Shown here piece by piece: positions 54,555-63,167 of a stretch of DNA of 64,000 bases. The position numbers were made by a program, and so were the translations under genes. The stretch spans positions 1-64,000 of the forward strand of contig CAWDGB010000020.1 of NCBI GenBank assembly GCA_963801715.1. Reading direction: 5' to 3'. Source of the stretch: CAVVJA01 sp963801715. Lineage in GTDB: Bacteria; Actinomycetota; Actinomycetes; Mycobacteriales; Jatrophihabitantaceae. Under the pieces are notes generated by a model. The model did no database searches. It was not told where the DNA came from and worked only from the letters and a program-made list of their open reading frames with translations. Positions within the stretch are counted from its first letter, which is position 1, and the number at the start of each line of letters is the position of its first letter.

Positions 54555-54764
54555 ATGAGAGCACAGCCAGGCGATTTCCTGCTGGTCGAAGGACCTACTG
54601 AGCACAGCCACACCCGCCGAGGGGAGATCCTCGCCGTGCACGGTGACAATGGCGGGCCGCCGTTCATGGTCCGTTGGCAAGACAGCGGTCATGAGGCGCT
54701 CGTCTTTCCCGGTCCGGACGCCCACGTCGAGGCGACGGAGGTTCCCGGAGCGGGCTCGGTCTGA
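54555..54764 (+). CDS. DUF1918-domain small protein
   Basis: A 69-residue protein, MRAQPGDFLLVEGPTEHSHT then RRGEILAVHGDNGGPPFMVR and WQDSGHEALVFPGPDAHVEA: one SH3-like DUF1918 domain. M. tuberculosis Rv0569, a DosR regulon member, has the same domain. The ATG at 54555 has a GAGGAGG ribosome site. A weak DevR-like half site (ATTACTCGGG) lies about 50 bp upstream. Function unknown; the location right after devR suggests the same stress response. Confidence 0.85.
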   Translation: MRAQPGDFLLVEGPTEHSHTRRGEILAVHGDNGGPPFMVRWQDSGHEALVFPGPDAHVEATEVPGAGSV

Positions 54765-54777
54765 CCGGCTCAACCCA

Positions 54778-54820
54778 GCCGGGCAGCGCTAACCCGGCGA
54801 CAGTGGCCGGCCCGCCGGCC
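54778..54820. terminator. Two GC hairpins between converging DUF1918 and folE genes
   Basis: GCCGGG ... CCCGGC (54778-54798) and GGCCGG-CCCG-CCGGCC (54805-54820) are consecutive short stems in the 92-bp gap between the two converging 3' ends. They probably act as a bidirectional terminator. Confidence 0.5.
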
Positions 54821-54856
54821 GCTCTGCCTGCTGCAGGTCAAGCGGTCGCTGCCGCG

Positions 54857-55453
54857 TCAGCCGGACACGCCGGTTAGCGCGAAGAACTCCGCTCGTGACC
54901 GTGGATCGTGCCGCAGCGTGCCGAGCAGGGTCGAGGTTACGGTGTCGGATTCGGTGGCGAGGACGCCGCGCTGGGTCATGCATGTGTGTCGAGCCTCGAT
55001 GACGACGCCCACTCCCTTGGGCTGCAATCGGTCGGCGAGCCAGTCCGCGATCTGTTTGGTGAGCCGTTCCTGCACCTGCGGACGGCAGGAAAAGTGCTCC
55101 ACTATCCGGGCCAGCTTCGACAGACCCAGGATCCGGTCACCGGGTAGGTAGCCGACATGGGCGACGCCCGCGAACGGCAGCAGGTGGTGTTCGCACACGG
55201 ACCGCACCGGGATCGAGCGGGCCAGCACGAGCTCGTCGTAGTCCTCGTCGTTCGGGAACGTCGTCAGGTCGAACGGACGGGGCGTGAATAGCTCGGCGTA
55301 CGCCCGGGCCATCCGCCCGGGAGTGTCGCGCAGGCTCTCGGTGTCGAGCGAAATGCCCAGCGCCGTGAGGAACTGGCCGGCGGCGCGTTCCGCGGCGCCG
55401 AGATCCATCCCAGTGGGCTCTTCCAGGATGCGGAGGACGGGACTGCTGCGCAT
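54857..55453 (-). CDS. folE: GTP cyclohydrolase I
   Basis: A 198-residue enzyme converting GTP to dihydroneopterin triphosphate, the first step of tetrahydrofolate synthesis. Zinc ligands are Cys87 and His90 in SVCEHHLLPFAGVAHVGYLP and Cys158 in ARHTCMTQRGV. GLSKLARIVEHFSCRPQVQE is diagnostic of the type IA enzyme. It stands apart from other folate genes and is divergent from a winged-helix regulator across an AT-rich spacer, suggesting regulated expression. Confidence 0.96.
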   Translation of the reverse strand: MRSSPVLRILEEPTGMDLGAAERAAGQFLTALGISLDTESLRDTPGRMARAYAELFTPRPFDLTTFPNDEDYDELVLARSIPVRSVCEHHLLPFAGVAHVGYLPGDRILGLSKLARIVEHFSCRPQVQERLTKQIADWLADRLQPKGVGVVIEARHTCMTQRGVLATESDTVTSTLLGTLRHDPRSRAEFFALTGVSG

Positions 55454-55596
55454 GAGACGCTCTTTCGACGATGACGGCGCCCGTCGAGGCTCGGTCGACT
55501 ATTTATCTAAAGAAGTTTGGTCTTATTCTTCGAAATCGTCAAGTCACAAGGAGAGTTCGACTTTCGTATATGCCTGTTTACGTTATGGTGGACGGT
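55454..55596. promoter_or_regulatory. AT-rich divergent promoter region of folE and the winged-helix regulator
   Basis: The stretch 55499-55590 is strikingly AT-rich for this genome (for example ATTTATCTAAAGAAG and TTTCGTATATGCCTG), flanked by GC-rich genes. It probably carries both promoters and an operator for the regulator. No perfect palindrome was found, so an exact site is not given. Confidence 0.55.
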
Positions 55597-56349
55597 ATGA
55601 GCCGCAGTGACCGGCCCAGTCCGGCGATCAGGGCGATCGCCGCGCTGGACGACGACCTGCGTCGCCGCATTCATGACTTCATCCGCGCGGCGCGACGACC
55701 CGTCACGCGCGAGGAGGCGGCGGCGGCCGTCGGCATTTCGCGCAAGCTCGCCGCCTTCCATCTCGATAAGCTCGTTGCTGCCGGGCTCTTGCGCACCGAT
55801 TACCCGCACCCGCGTGGCGTGCGCAAAGTCGGGCGCGCGCCCAAGGTGTACGTCCCGGTCGATGCCGACGTCCGGATGAGCATCCCGGAACGCCAGCACG
55901 ACGTCCTGGCGACCATCCTGATCGATGCCGTGCTGAGCGAGCGGGCCGGCGAGACCGCCCCGCACGCTGTCCTACGGGCCGCGCGCGACCGCGGCGAGGC
56001 GGTCGGCGCGGCCGAGCGTGAGAGTTCCCGTCCCGGCCGGCTCGGCGTCGAACGCGCGCTCACGTTGAGCGAGGGCTTGCTGAGCCGACAGGGATATGAG
56101 CCGGACCGGGTCTCACCCACGCGGGTCTGCCTGCGCAACTGTCCGTTCCATCCCGTCAGTAGGCAGTTCCCGGAACTCGTGTGCGGGCTCAACCACTCGT
56201 TCCTGACCGGCTTCCTGACCGGGCTGAATGCGCCGACCGTTCGCGCGGTCCTGCAACCACGAGTGGGTGAATGTTGCGTCGAACTGCGGTCGGCGACTGC
56301 CGATGACCGGTCGGCAACCGACATTCCTGCCAGTCAGTTGCCGTCCTAA
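55597..56349 (+). CDS. Winged-helix transcriptional regulator with conserved cysteines
   Basis: A 250-residue protein with an N-terminal ArsR/DeoR-like winged helix (RRPVTREEAAAAVGISRKLA, AFHLDKLVAAGLLRTDY) and an effector domain ending in a Cys motif (VCLRNCPFHPVSRQFPELVC, then GLNHSFLTGFLTGL) with a further CC pair at GECCVEL. This C-x3-C-x13-C arrangement resembles the iron-sulfur ligands of SufR-type regulators, so an Fe-S or metal cofactor is possible. ATG 55597 is preferred over an in-frame ATG further upstream. It is divergent from folE. Confidence 0.75.
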   Translation: MSRSDRPSPAIRAIAALDDDLRRRIHDFIRAARRPVTREEAAAAVGISRKLAAFHLDKLVAAGLLRTDYPHPRGVRKVGRAPKVYVPVDADVRMSIPERQHDVLATILIDAVLSERAGETAPHAVLRAARDRGEAVGAAERESSRPGRLGVERALTLSEGLLSRQGYEPDRVSPTRVCLRNCPFHPVSRQFPELVCGLNHSFLTGFLTGLNAPTVRAVLQPRVGECCVELRSATADDRSATDIPASQLPS

Positions 56350-56352
56350 ACG

Positions 56353-58415
56353 TCAGCTACTCCCCAGGTCATAGACCGTCTGACCGCCTACGGAGGTGGC
56401 CGTGAAGTTTGACGTCACCCAGTTGGTGATCTCGCTGCTGGTTCCGGCGCCGCCGCCCGGGCCGCCGCCCGCTCCGCCGACAATGAAGTAACGGATCTCT
56501 CCGCCGGCGACATACGCCTTGAATTGCGCGAGTGTCGGCGTCGGATCGGATCCACTCCAGCCACCAATAGCGATGACGGCCTTGCCGCCACTGGCCAATT
56601 CGAGGCTGGCCGCACTTTGGTCGCCGACGGTTGCCGCGGCCCAGCGGGTGGAGGTGGCCTCGAGCAGCGCCGCGAGTTCGGTGTTGGACGAGGTCGGAGC
56701 TCCCGGCCCGGACCCACCGGGGATTTCGCCTTGTCCCGACTGCAGTTCGCTCCCGTTCCCCTGCTGGCTGAATGAGCTTCGGCCGCCGCCCAGCCCGCTG
56801 ACGCCCGATGCCGTATTCGAGGTCGGCCCCGCCGACGGAATCGAACCAGCATGTGGGGTGGCCGCGGTGTCGGCCGCGTACGCCGCCGATCCGCCCCCGA
56901 GCGCGAGCACGCCGGCCAAGGCGGCAACCGCGACACCGCGCCGACTGATCAGTTTCGGAGGGACCGCGATGGCCACCGCGGCGACAAGCGATATGAACAG
57001 GAGCGCATAGCGGAGCCACGGATACCAATCGGCCGCCCGGGTCATCAGCTCGTAGCTCCATACGCCGGTCACCGCCACGCCAGCCGCAAGGGTCAGCCGG
57101 GCCCCCATGGCCGCACGTCGCCGCCACAGCACGACGGCGCCGATCGCGACCAGCGCAGCGATGGCCGGAGCGAGTTGCACCGCGTAGTACGGGTGGATGA
57201 TGCCGCTCGCGTAGCTGAATACTCCGGCGGTTACGAGGAGCCAGCCGCCCCACAGCAGTGCTGCGGCACGGGTCCGGTCGGTTCGCGGCGCCCGGCGGGC
57301 GACGACGAACAGGGCGACGACCGCGACCAGCGCGGCCGGGAGCAGCCAAGAGATCTGCGTGCCGAAGTCGGAGTTGAACATCCGGCCGAGCCCGGACGAG
57401 CCGCCGAAGCCGCCACCGCCTCCCCACCGCCACCGGGACCACCGCCGGCAGCGAGATCGGCGCCCCCGATTCCGGGAAGCTGACCGGTCGGCCCGGTGCC
57501 GCCACCGCCCTGACTGCCGCCAGGTGTGCCGGCCACGCCGCCCGTCAGCCGGTTGAGCCCGTTGTAACCCCAGGCCAGCCCCCACACGGAGTTGTTGCCC
57601 GAGCCACCGATATAGGGCCGGCTGCTCGCGGGCGTCAACGTCACCGCGAGCACCCACCATCCGCCGCTGACGACCATCGCCGCGCCGGCGAGCAGCAGGT
57701 TGCGAATGCGCCGGCCTAGCGTCGTGTTCGCGGCGACGAGGTAGACGATGGCGAGCGCGGGAAGCACGGTGAAGGGCTGCAGGCTCTTCGTCAGAAAGTC
57801 GAATCCCATAGCCGCGCCTGCGACCACCAGCCAGCGCAGCTTGCCGTCGTCGATGGCCCGGGTAACGCCGTAGGCAGCGACGACGAGGAGCAGCGTCATC
57901 AACGCGTCGGGGTTGTTGAAGCGGAACATCAGCACGGCGACCGGAGTCACCGCAAGCAAGCCACCTGCGATCAGTCCGGCGGCCGGCCCGAACCAGCGTT
58001 TGACCGTGAGATAGAGGAGCCCGACCGCCGCGACGCCCATCAGGGCCTGTGGGACGAGCATTGACCAGGAATTGAATCCGAAGATGCGGCCGGCGATCTC
58101 CATCGGCCACAACGAAGCCGGCGGCTTGTCGACGGTAATGAAGTTGCCCGAGTCCAGCGAGCCGAAGAACATCGCTTTCCAGCTCTTCGTGCCGGCCTGC
58201 ACAGCGGCCGCATAGAACTGGTTGGCGTTCCCAGAGGCGCCGAGATTCGTCAGGTATAGCAGCGCAGTTCCGGCAAGCAGCGCGAGCACTGAAGGACGGA
58301 CCCACGTGGGTTGGCCGACCGGACCTTGCAGAGCACGGCGCACGCCGCTCCGGCCCCGAGGCGCCAATGCCGGTGGGGGTGCGTCAGGGCGAAGATACGG
58401 GTAGGTCGTTGTCAT
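56353..58415 (-). CDS. GT39/ArnT-like membrane glycosyltransferase (single-base frameshift)
   Basis: A large membrane mannosyltransferase-like protein. Helices start after PVGQPTWVRPSVLALLAGTA. The DDx-type first loop has GNFITVDKPPASLWPMEIAG, and AVLMFRFNNPDALMTLLLVV follows. After a Gly-rich stretch the frame breaks (GGGPGGGGEAVAAS); adding one G in the run near 57424 restores GFGGSSGLGRMFNSDFGTQI and further helices. The C-terminal ~200 residues are extracytoplasmic with Gly/Ser linkers (IPGGSGPGAPTSSN). 2063 nt equals 3n-1; corrected length 687. It probably uses a polyprenyl-phosphate sugar made by the upstream GT2. The start overlaps its stop (ATGA). Confidence 0.85.
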
Positions 58416-59680
58416 GGCAGGGTCTCCACATCTGGTACGGCACGATGGCTGGCTGCTTGGACTGGTTGGCGCGCGGAGAAGACCCACTCGCGCAGCAGAA
58501 CGAACCGGAGCACGGTCGCGGCGAGGTTCGCGAGTAAGAGCACTGCGACCTCGACGAAGCGTGACGGGTCGATGCTGATCCACGACAGCACAGCGAGCGC
58601 CCCACTCGTGACAGCCAGACCAAGTCCGAACACGAGAAGTCCTTGCAGTTGGTGCCGGGCGACGCCTTCGCCCCGCACGCCGAAGGTGAATCGTCGGTTG
58701 GCGGCCGTATTCACCACCGCCGTGAGAAGGAGTGCGACCAAGTTGGCGAGCTGCGCGCCGATGCCAGCGCGCAGCGCGACGAACAGAAGCAGGTAAGCGA
58801 CGGTGCTGGCCGCGCCGACGGCGGCGAACCGCAGGATCTGGCGCGCCAGCGATGGCGGCACTCCGGGTACTCCGATCGGCTGCCGCCCGAGCTGCTGCCG
58901 CAAGTCACGCAGTGGGAGGGCGCCGGTGGCGAATGCGCGCCCAACTCGGGCGATTCCTCGCAGGTCAGCGACAGCGGTGGCAACGATGTCGACCCGACTG
59001 TCCGGGTCATCGACCCAATCGACCGGCACTTCGTGGATTCGCAGCCCGGCGCGCTCGGCCAAGACGAGCAGCTCCGTGTCGAAGAACCAGTTCCGGTCGT
59101 GCACGTATGGCAACAGAGCACGTGCATGGTCCGCGCGCATCGCCTTGAATCCGCACTGTGCGTCGGAGAAGCGGGCCCGAAGCGTGGCGTGCAGCAGAAG
59201 GTTGTAACCGCGGGAGACGAGTTCCCGCCGCGGACCGCGAACTACCCGCGCCGTCCGCGACAACCGGGTGCCGATCGCCACGTCGCTGTGCCCCGACATC
59301 AAGGGGGCGATCAGTGGAAGAAGGGCCGCGAGGTCCGTCGACAGATCGACGTCCATATAGGCGACGATGCGAGCGTTGCTGGCAGTCCAGACGTCATGCA
59401 ACGCGCGACCGCGACCTTTGGCCGCGACGTGGACGGCCTGCACGTCCGACAGCTCGTCTTCCAGTTGCTGGGCGATGGGCCAGGTGCCGTCGGTACTGGC
59501 GTTGTCGGCAATGGTGATCAACGTCCGGAAGGGGAACTCGTCGTGCAGGTACGCGTGCAATCGCCGCACGCTCGGCGCGAGGTCGCGCTCCTCGTTGTAG
59601 ACCGGGACGACGATCTCGACGTCGGCCGTCCCGGTGTGGGTGGGGAGCACCAGCTGGGCGCTGGCCTCAATGGAGGTCAT
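58412..59680 (-). CDS. GT2 polyprenyl-phosphate glycosyltransferase fused to GtrA-like domain
   Basis: A 422-residue protein. The N-terminal GT2 domain has DVEIVVPVYNEERDLAPSVR, TIADNASTDGT, VAYMDVDLSTDLAALLPLIA, GTRLSRTARVVRGPRRELVS and DAQCGFKAMRADHA, the dolichyl/polyprenyl-phosphate mannose-synthase pattern. From residue ~285 a GtrA-like four-helix membrane domain follows (LRFAAVGAASTVAYLLLFVA). ATG 59680 is 27 bp after the ferredoxin stop. It probably makes the lipid-linked sugar donor for the following GT39 protein. Confidence 0.9.
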   Translation of the reverse strand: MTSIEASAQLVLPTHTGTADVEIVVPVYNEERDLAPSVRRLHAYLHDEFPFRTLITIADNASTDGTWPIAQQLEDELSDVQAVHVAAKGRGRALHDVWTASNARIVAYMDVDLSTDLAALLPLIAPLMSGHSDVAIGTRLSRTARVVRGPRRELVSRGYNLLLHATLRARFSDAQCGFKAMRADHARALLPYVHDRNWFFDTELLVLAERAGLRIHEVPVDWVDDPDSRVDIVATAVADLRGIARVGRAFATGALPLRDLRQQLGRQPIGVPGVPPSLARQILRFAAVGAASTVAYLLLFVALRAGIGAQLANLVALLLTAVVNTAANRRFTFGVRGEGVARHQLQGLLVFGLGLAVTSGALAVLSWISIDPSRFVEVAVLLLANLAATVLRFVLLREWVFSARQPVQAASHRAVPDVETLP

Positions 59681-59706
59681 GGCGTCGCTCCGTCTGCGGT
59701 GGCGGG

Positions 59707-59907
59707 TTATCTCGGGGATTCGGTCATGCGCAAGGCCAGCGCTGGGCAGGTCGCTACCGTCCGCCGCTCGGCTCGGTTGTCGACCGGAGCACCGCGCCGG
59801 CCGAGCAGGATGGGAAATCCCCACTCGTCTCGGACGATTTGTTCCGGCAGGAGTTCGGCGCACAGCCCGTGGCCATCGCAGCGCGTCCAGTCGATCTCGA
59901 TCGTCAT
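59707..59907 (-). CDS. Ferredoxin, single-cluster 3Fe-4S/4Fe-4S type
   Basis: A 66-residue ferredoxin: MTIEIDWTRCDGHGLCAELL, with a final CPALALRM. Three cysteines (C-x5-C ... C-P) fit the small actinomycete ferredoxins with one 3Fe-4S cluster, as used with P450s and other oxidoreductases. It overlaps the NuoF-like gene by four bases (ATGA) and so is probably its electron partner. Confidence 0.85.
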   Translation of the reverse strand: MTIEIDWTRCDGHGLCAELLPEQIVRDEWGFPILLGRRGAPVDNRAERRTVATCPALALRMTESPR

Positions 59908-61154
59908 CGCGACCCTCCGATCGGTAGCTGACCTCGCACCGGACGCCCGCAGCCGCCCCGCAGATGCGCGGCGATGTCATCCGACAGCGCAGCTAGTCCG
60001 CTGCGGACGAATTGCGCCGCTCCGTCCGGATGCCGGCAGGCGCCACGCCCGTCGACCAGGTCGGCATGACGGAGCCCCCAGGCGAGGCCGTTCCGGTCGC
60101 CCGTCCAGATCGCTCGGACATCGCGAGCCAGGGCCGGCAGGCCGAACAGGCACGGTCCGCACTGCCGGGCGGACTCGGCCGCCAGCCAGTCGGTCACCCG
60201 CACCAGTTCGCCGAGCCCGCACGTCGTGTGATCCAGCACGAGGACGACTCCAGCGCCGAAGCTGCCGCCGGCATTGGCGACGCCCGCTCGAGATAGCCGC
60301 AGCTCGGGATCGGCGGGCAGCCAGCGTCCGTGGTAGCCGCCCACAACCACTGCCTGCGCCGGCGCAGCGTGACTGGCCTCGAGGAGCACGCCGAGCGGCG
60401 TGCCCAGCGGCACTTCGACGACGCCGGCTCGCGATACGGCTCCGCCGAGCGAGAGCAGAGTGCTGCCGGGCTCGGCGAGCGAACCGGTGCCGCCGTACCG
60501 CTGGGGGCCCATACGCAGCAGCACGGCGAGCTGAGCGAATGTCTCGACGTTGCCGAGGATCACGCCGAATGAACTGGCGTGGATGCGCCGGCCAGGGGGG
60601 ATCGCCGGGCCGCCTCGGATGGACCGCAGCACGGCGCGGGCTTCACCGCTGACAAATCCACCTGGTACTCGATGGATCCGCACGATGCGCGCGTCGGAGC
60701 GCTCCGCGACGGCGTCGCGGACCGAATCAGCGCTCATCGAGTCGTGCACCGCGAGAGTTACCCGGTGGGCACCGATCGAGGCCGCGAGGCCCAGCGCGCC
60801 GTCCAGCACGAGATGGGGGGAGAACCGCAGGAGCAGCCGATCCTTGCTGCTCGCGGGCTCGCTCTCGCATCCGTTTATGACGACCTCGCGGCGCGTTTCC
60901 GCCGGCAGAGCGCGGATCTTGGCGGCGAGCGGAAAGCCTGCACCGCCGCGCCCGGCCAACGCGACGCCATCGAGCATGCCCACCAATCGGGGTAGCTCGA
61001 CGGCTGGCTGTGGGCCGTGCGTGGCACGGTGCGCGCGCTGGTCCAGGCGGCTCAGCCCGCGATCGAGCCCGGCAAGTAGGCGGGGCGCGCCGATGCTCCA
61101 CGCCGTCGGCTCGGCCGGCGTGGTCGGGGCAGGGCGGATCAGCACGGCGGTCAC
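59904..61154 (-). CDS. NuoF-like flavo/iron-sulfur oxidoreductase subunit
   Basis: A 416-residue protein with the NADH-dehydrogenase 51-kDa fold. FMN region GVALAGRGGAGFPLAAKIRA and VVINGCESEPASSKDRLLLR match the NuoF pattern (GRGGAGF; ESEPGTxKDR). SLBB-like ILGNVETFAQLAVLLRMGP follows, and the C-terminal cysteines are in SARQCGPCLFGLPALARDVR and GACRHPDGAAQFV. One NuoF cysteine position is changed, so the cluster type is uncertain. No NuoE or NuoG is present. It probably passes electrons between ferredoxin, flavin and the membrane protein encoded upstream. The GTG start overlaps the previous stop. Confidence 0.85.
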   Translation of the reverse strand: MTAVLIRPAPTTPAEPTAWSIGAPRLLAGLDRGLSRLDQRAHRATHGPQPAVELPRLVGMLDGVALAGRGGAGFPLAAKIRALPAETRREVVINGCESEPASSKDRLLLRFSPHLVLDGALGLAASIGAHRVTLAVHDSMSADSVRDAVAERSDARIVRIHRVPGGFVSGEARAVLRSIRGGPAIPPGRRIHASSFGVILGNVETFAQLAVLLRMGPQRYGGTGSLAEPGSTLLSLGGAVSRAGVVEVPLGTPLGVLLEASHAAPAQAVVVGGYHGRWLPADPELRLSRAGVANAGGSFGAGVVLVLDHTTCGLGELVRVTDWLAAESARQCGPCLFGLPALARDVRAIWTGDRNGLAWGLRHADLVDGRGACRHPDGAAQFVRSGLAALSDDIAAHLRGGCGRPVRGQLPIGGSR

Positions 61155-61729
61155 CGGGTTGCCTCGATCGGGACCATGGCGCGGCGCACGTAGTCGCGGC
61201 GAGCGAGTGAGACGAGGCGGGCCGTGATGGCGGCGAGCACCCCGACCAGGCAGATCAGGAACAAGGCGTCGACCCACGCTTCACCGACATCGGTGCCCGA
61301 CCGGAAGCCGTGGACTATCGCGGCGGCCCATCCCAGGTAAGCCAGCGCGTGGAGCCCCCGCCAAACGCGGATGGCCCGCGGCGAACGGGCAAGTCGACCT
61401 CGGCCGAGGCCGAGTGCGCTCACGGTGAGGAACACGTACGCGGCAACTGAGCCGAACGCCACCGAACCCGGTCGATAACCGGACTGGAACGGTATGAGAG
61501 CGCCGAGGACGCCTACATGCGCTTTGGCGTCCGCCAGGATCGCCGTGATGTGCACCGCAAGGAGTGCCAGCCCGAGGACGGCAGCTGCCCGATGCGCGTA
61601 CTGAACGACGACCCGCCGCGCCGGGTTCGGGCTCGGCATCGAAACCAATGCCCCGAGCGCGGTCGCCGCGCTTAATGCCACGAGAGCGGCCAGGCCGGCC
61701 CCGCGAGCGGTGTACCACAGCGTCGTCAT
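61151..61729 (-). CDS. Ferric reductase-like transmembrane protein
   Basis: A 192-residue membrane protein with about five or six helices (TARGAGLAALVALSAATALG, RAAAVLGLALLAVHITAILA, AFGSVAAYVFLTVSALGLGR, ALFLICLVGVLAAITARLVS). Histidines in VQYAHRAAAV, LAVHITAIL, RGLHALAYLG and AAIVHGFRSG are placed to ligate two hemes, as in the ferric reductase/cytochrome b family. It overlaps ApbE and the NuoF-like gene by four bases. It is probably the membrane electron conduit of the module. Confidence 0.85.
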   Translation of the reverse strand: MTTLWYTARGAGLAALVALSAATALGALVSMPSPNPARRVVVQYAHRAAAVLGLALLAVHITAILADAKAHVGVLGALIPFQSGYRPGSVAFGSVAAYVFLTVSALGLGRGRLARSPRAIRVWRGLHALAYLGWAAAIVHGFRSGTDVGEAWVDALFLICLVGVLAAITARLVSLARRDYVRRAMVPIEATR

Positions 61730-62721
61730 GACGCCACCGCTTCCAGGCCGACGGTGGGCCACCACGCGGTCACCACGATGGTGCCGTCGCGAGCGACGAG
61801 CCGGGCGGCAAGCCGACGGGCGGTGAGCCAGTCGAGCGCCGCACCGCCGAGCACGATCGCCGCCGTGCTCGCGGTGTTGGCCGCAAGAGCTGATTGGGCG
61901 TGCACGGTCACCGTGCGCCATGGTCCGTCGGCGGGCGCGCCGGTCCTGGGATCGACGATGTGGTGCATCGGTTGGCCGGCCCGCGTCCAGCGCCGGACGG
62001 TCGTGGTTGACGTCGCCAGGCCGCCGTGCCGCACGAGGACCAGCTGTCCCGGAGTGCCGGCCCGTTCCGCAACCAGCACGTTCCAGCCGGGCGCATTGCC
62101 ATGAACGGCTAGGTCGCCGCCGATCTCCACCAGCACCGCGGTGCGATGACGTCGGGAAAGCACAAGGGCGGCGAGGTCGGCCAGATGAGCCTTGGCGGTC
62201 GCACCCAGGTCCAGCGCGGTACCGGGCGGCACGGTCAACAGGTCGGCCTCCCGATCCAGAAGCACGTCATGCCAACTCGCCTGCGGCGCAAGCGGGTGAA
62301 CCGGATCGCTCGAATCCGCGACGGCGCGAATGTCCCGGTCGTAGCCGATGCATCGCATGGCCAGGCCGACCGTCGGATCCACCACGCCGCCGGTGACGGC
62401 GGCCGCGTCCAGGGCGGCCCGGACGAACTCGACGAGTAACGCGGGCACCGGCGTCGGCCGCCCGGCGTTGGCGTTGGCGCGCGACAAGGCTGAGTCGGGG
62501 CGGAAGCGACTTGCGGTGCGGTCGACCAGATCGAGCAGCGCGGTGAGATCGCGAGCCGCGGCGTCGCGAGCGGTCGGATCGGCGACGATCAGCCGCACCA
62601 TGCAGCTCCACGCTTGTTGGACGTGCGTGCACTGGGCCAGCGCCGTGGCGTCCACATCGGCCGTGATGCGCGTCCGGGTCGCTGGACCGGGGCTGACTGC
62701 CGGATCGAGGGTGCTGGTCAT
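61726..62721 (-). CDS. apbE: FAD:protein FMN transferase
   Basis: A 331-residue ApbE-family enzyme that attaches FMN to Ser/Thr of an extracytoplasmic acceptor. Seen: DRTASRFRPDSALSRANANA, GGVVDPTVGLAMRCIGYDRD, LDLGATAKAHLADLAALVLS, AVLVEIGGDLAVHGNAP and HHIVDPRTGAPADGPWRTVT. No classic signal peptide is visible, so it may act inside the cell or be exported otherwise. No FMN-binding acceptor domain is encoded in the window. It overlaps the small secreted protein gene and the reductase gene by four bases each. Confidence 0.93.
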   Translation of the reverse strand: MTSTLDPAVSPGPATRTRITADVDATALAQCTHVQQAWSCMVRLIVADPTARDAAARDLTALLDLVDRTASRFRPDSALSRANANAGRPTPVPALLVEFVRAALDAAAVTGGVVDPTVGLAMRCIGYDRDIRAVADSSDPVHPLAPQASWHDVLLDREADLLTVPPGTALDLGATAKAHLADLAALVLSRRHRTAVLVEIGGDLAVHGNAPGWNVLVAERAGTPGQLVLVRHGGLATSTTTVRRWTRAGQPMHHIVDPRTGAPADGPWRTVTVHAQSALAANTASTAAIVLGGAALDWLTARRLAARLVARDGTIVVTAWWPTVGLEAVAS

Positions 62722-63056
62722 GATCCGTTGCTCCCCGCTGCTGGGGCATTGCCCTGATTGGTCGAGCCGACGCCGCTGGTGCCGTTGTCGGACGACGCTC
62801 CGGGCGTCGGCGTGCTGCTCGCTGAACTGCTCGAGGAACCTGGCGTGCTGGCCGTCGCGGACCCGGCGGCGGACCCCGAGGTGCCGGTCGACGTGGAGCC
62901 CGACGTTTCCGCCGAGGTGCCGGTCGTGGCGGAATTGGCAACTCCGGCCACGAGCGTCGCGCCGAGGGCCGCACCTGCCGTCGCGACCCCTGCCGCAGTG
63001 AATGTGGCGCGGCGCAACACGCGATTCGGTCGCTTGGGGGGTGGTGTCGTTGTCAT
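62718..63056 (-). CDS. Small exported low-complexity protein preceding apbE
   Basis: A 112-residue protein: basic start (MTTTPPPKRPNRVLRRATFT), one hydrophobic segment (AAGVATAGAALGATLVAGVA) and then a Ser/Thr/Gly/Ala-rich tail (SGSTSTGTSGSAAGSATAST). It looks secreted or anchored with an extended linker-like region. It lacks the FMN-binding motif expected of an ApbE acceptor, though its many Ser/Thr could still be modified. First gene of the flavin-electron-transfer operon (ATGA overlap with apbE). Confidence 0.75.
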   Translation of the reverse strand: MTTTPPPKRPNRVLRRATFTAAGVATAGAALGATLVAGVANSATTGTSAETSGSTSTGTSGSAAGSATASTPGSSSSSASSTPTPGASSDNGTSGVGSTNQGNAPAAGSNGS

Positions 63057-63167
63057 GCGTACGACGATCACCGGGGGTGACTCATCGCAGCCTCAGCCGA
63101 CCGTCAAGTGCACCTCAAGATCGGTTAGGAGGCGGCTGAACGATGCTGGGCTTGTCGCTGACCCAAG

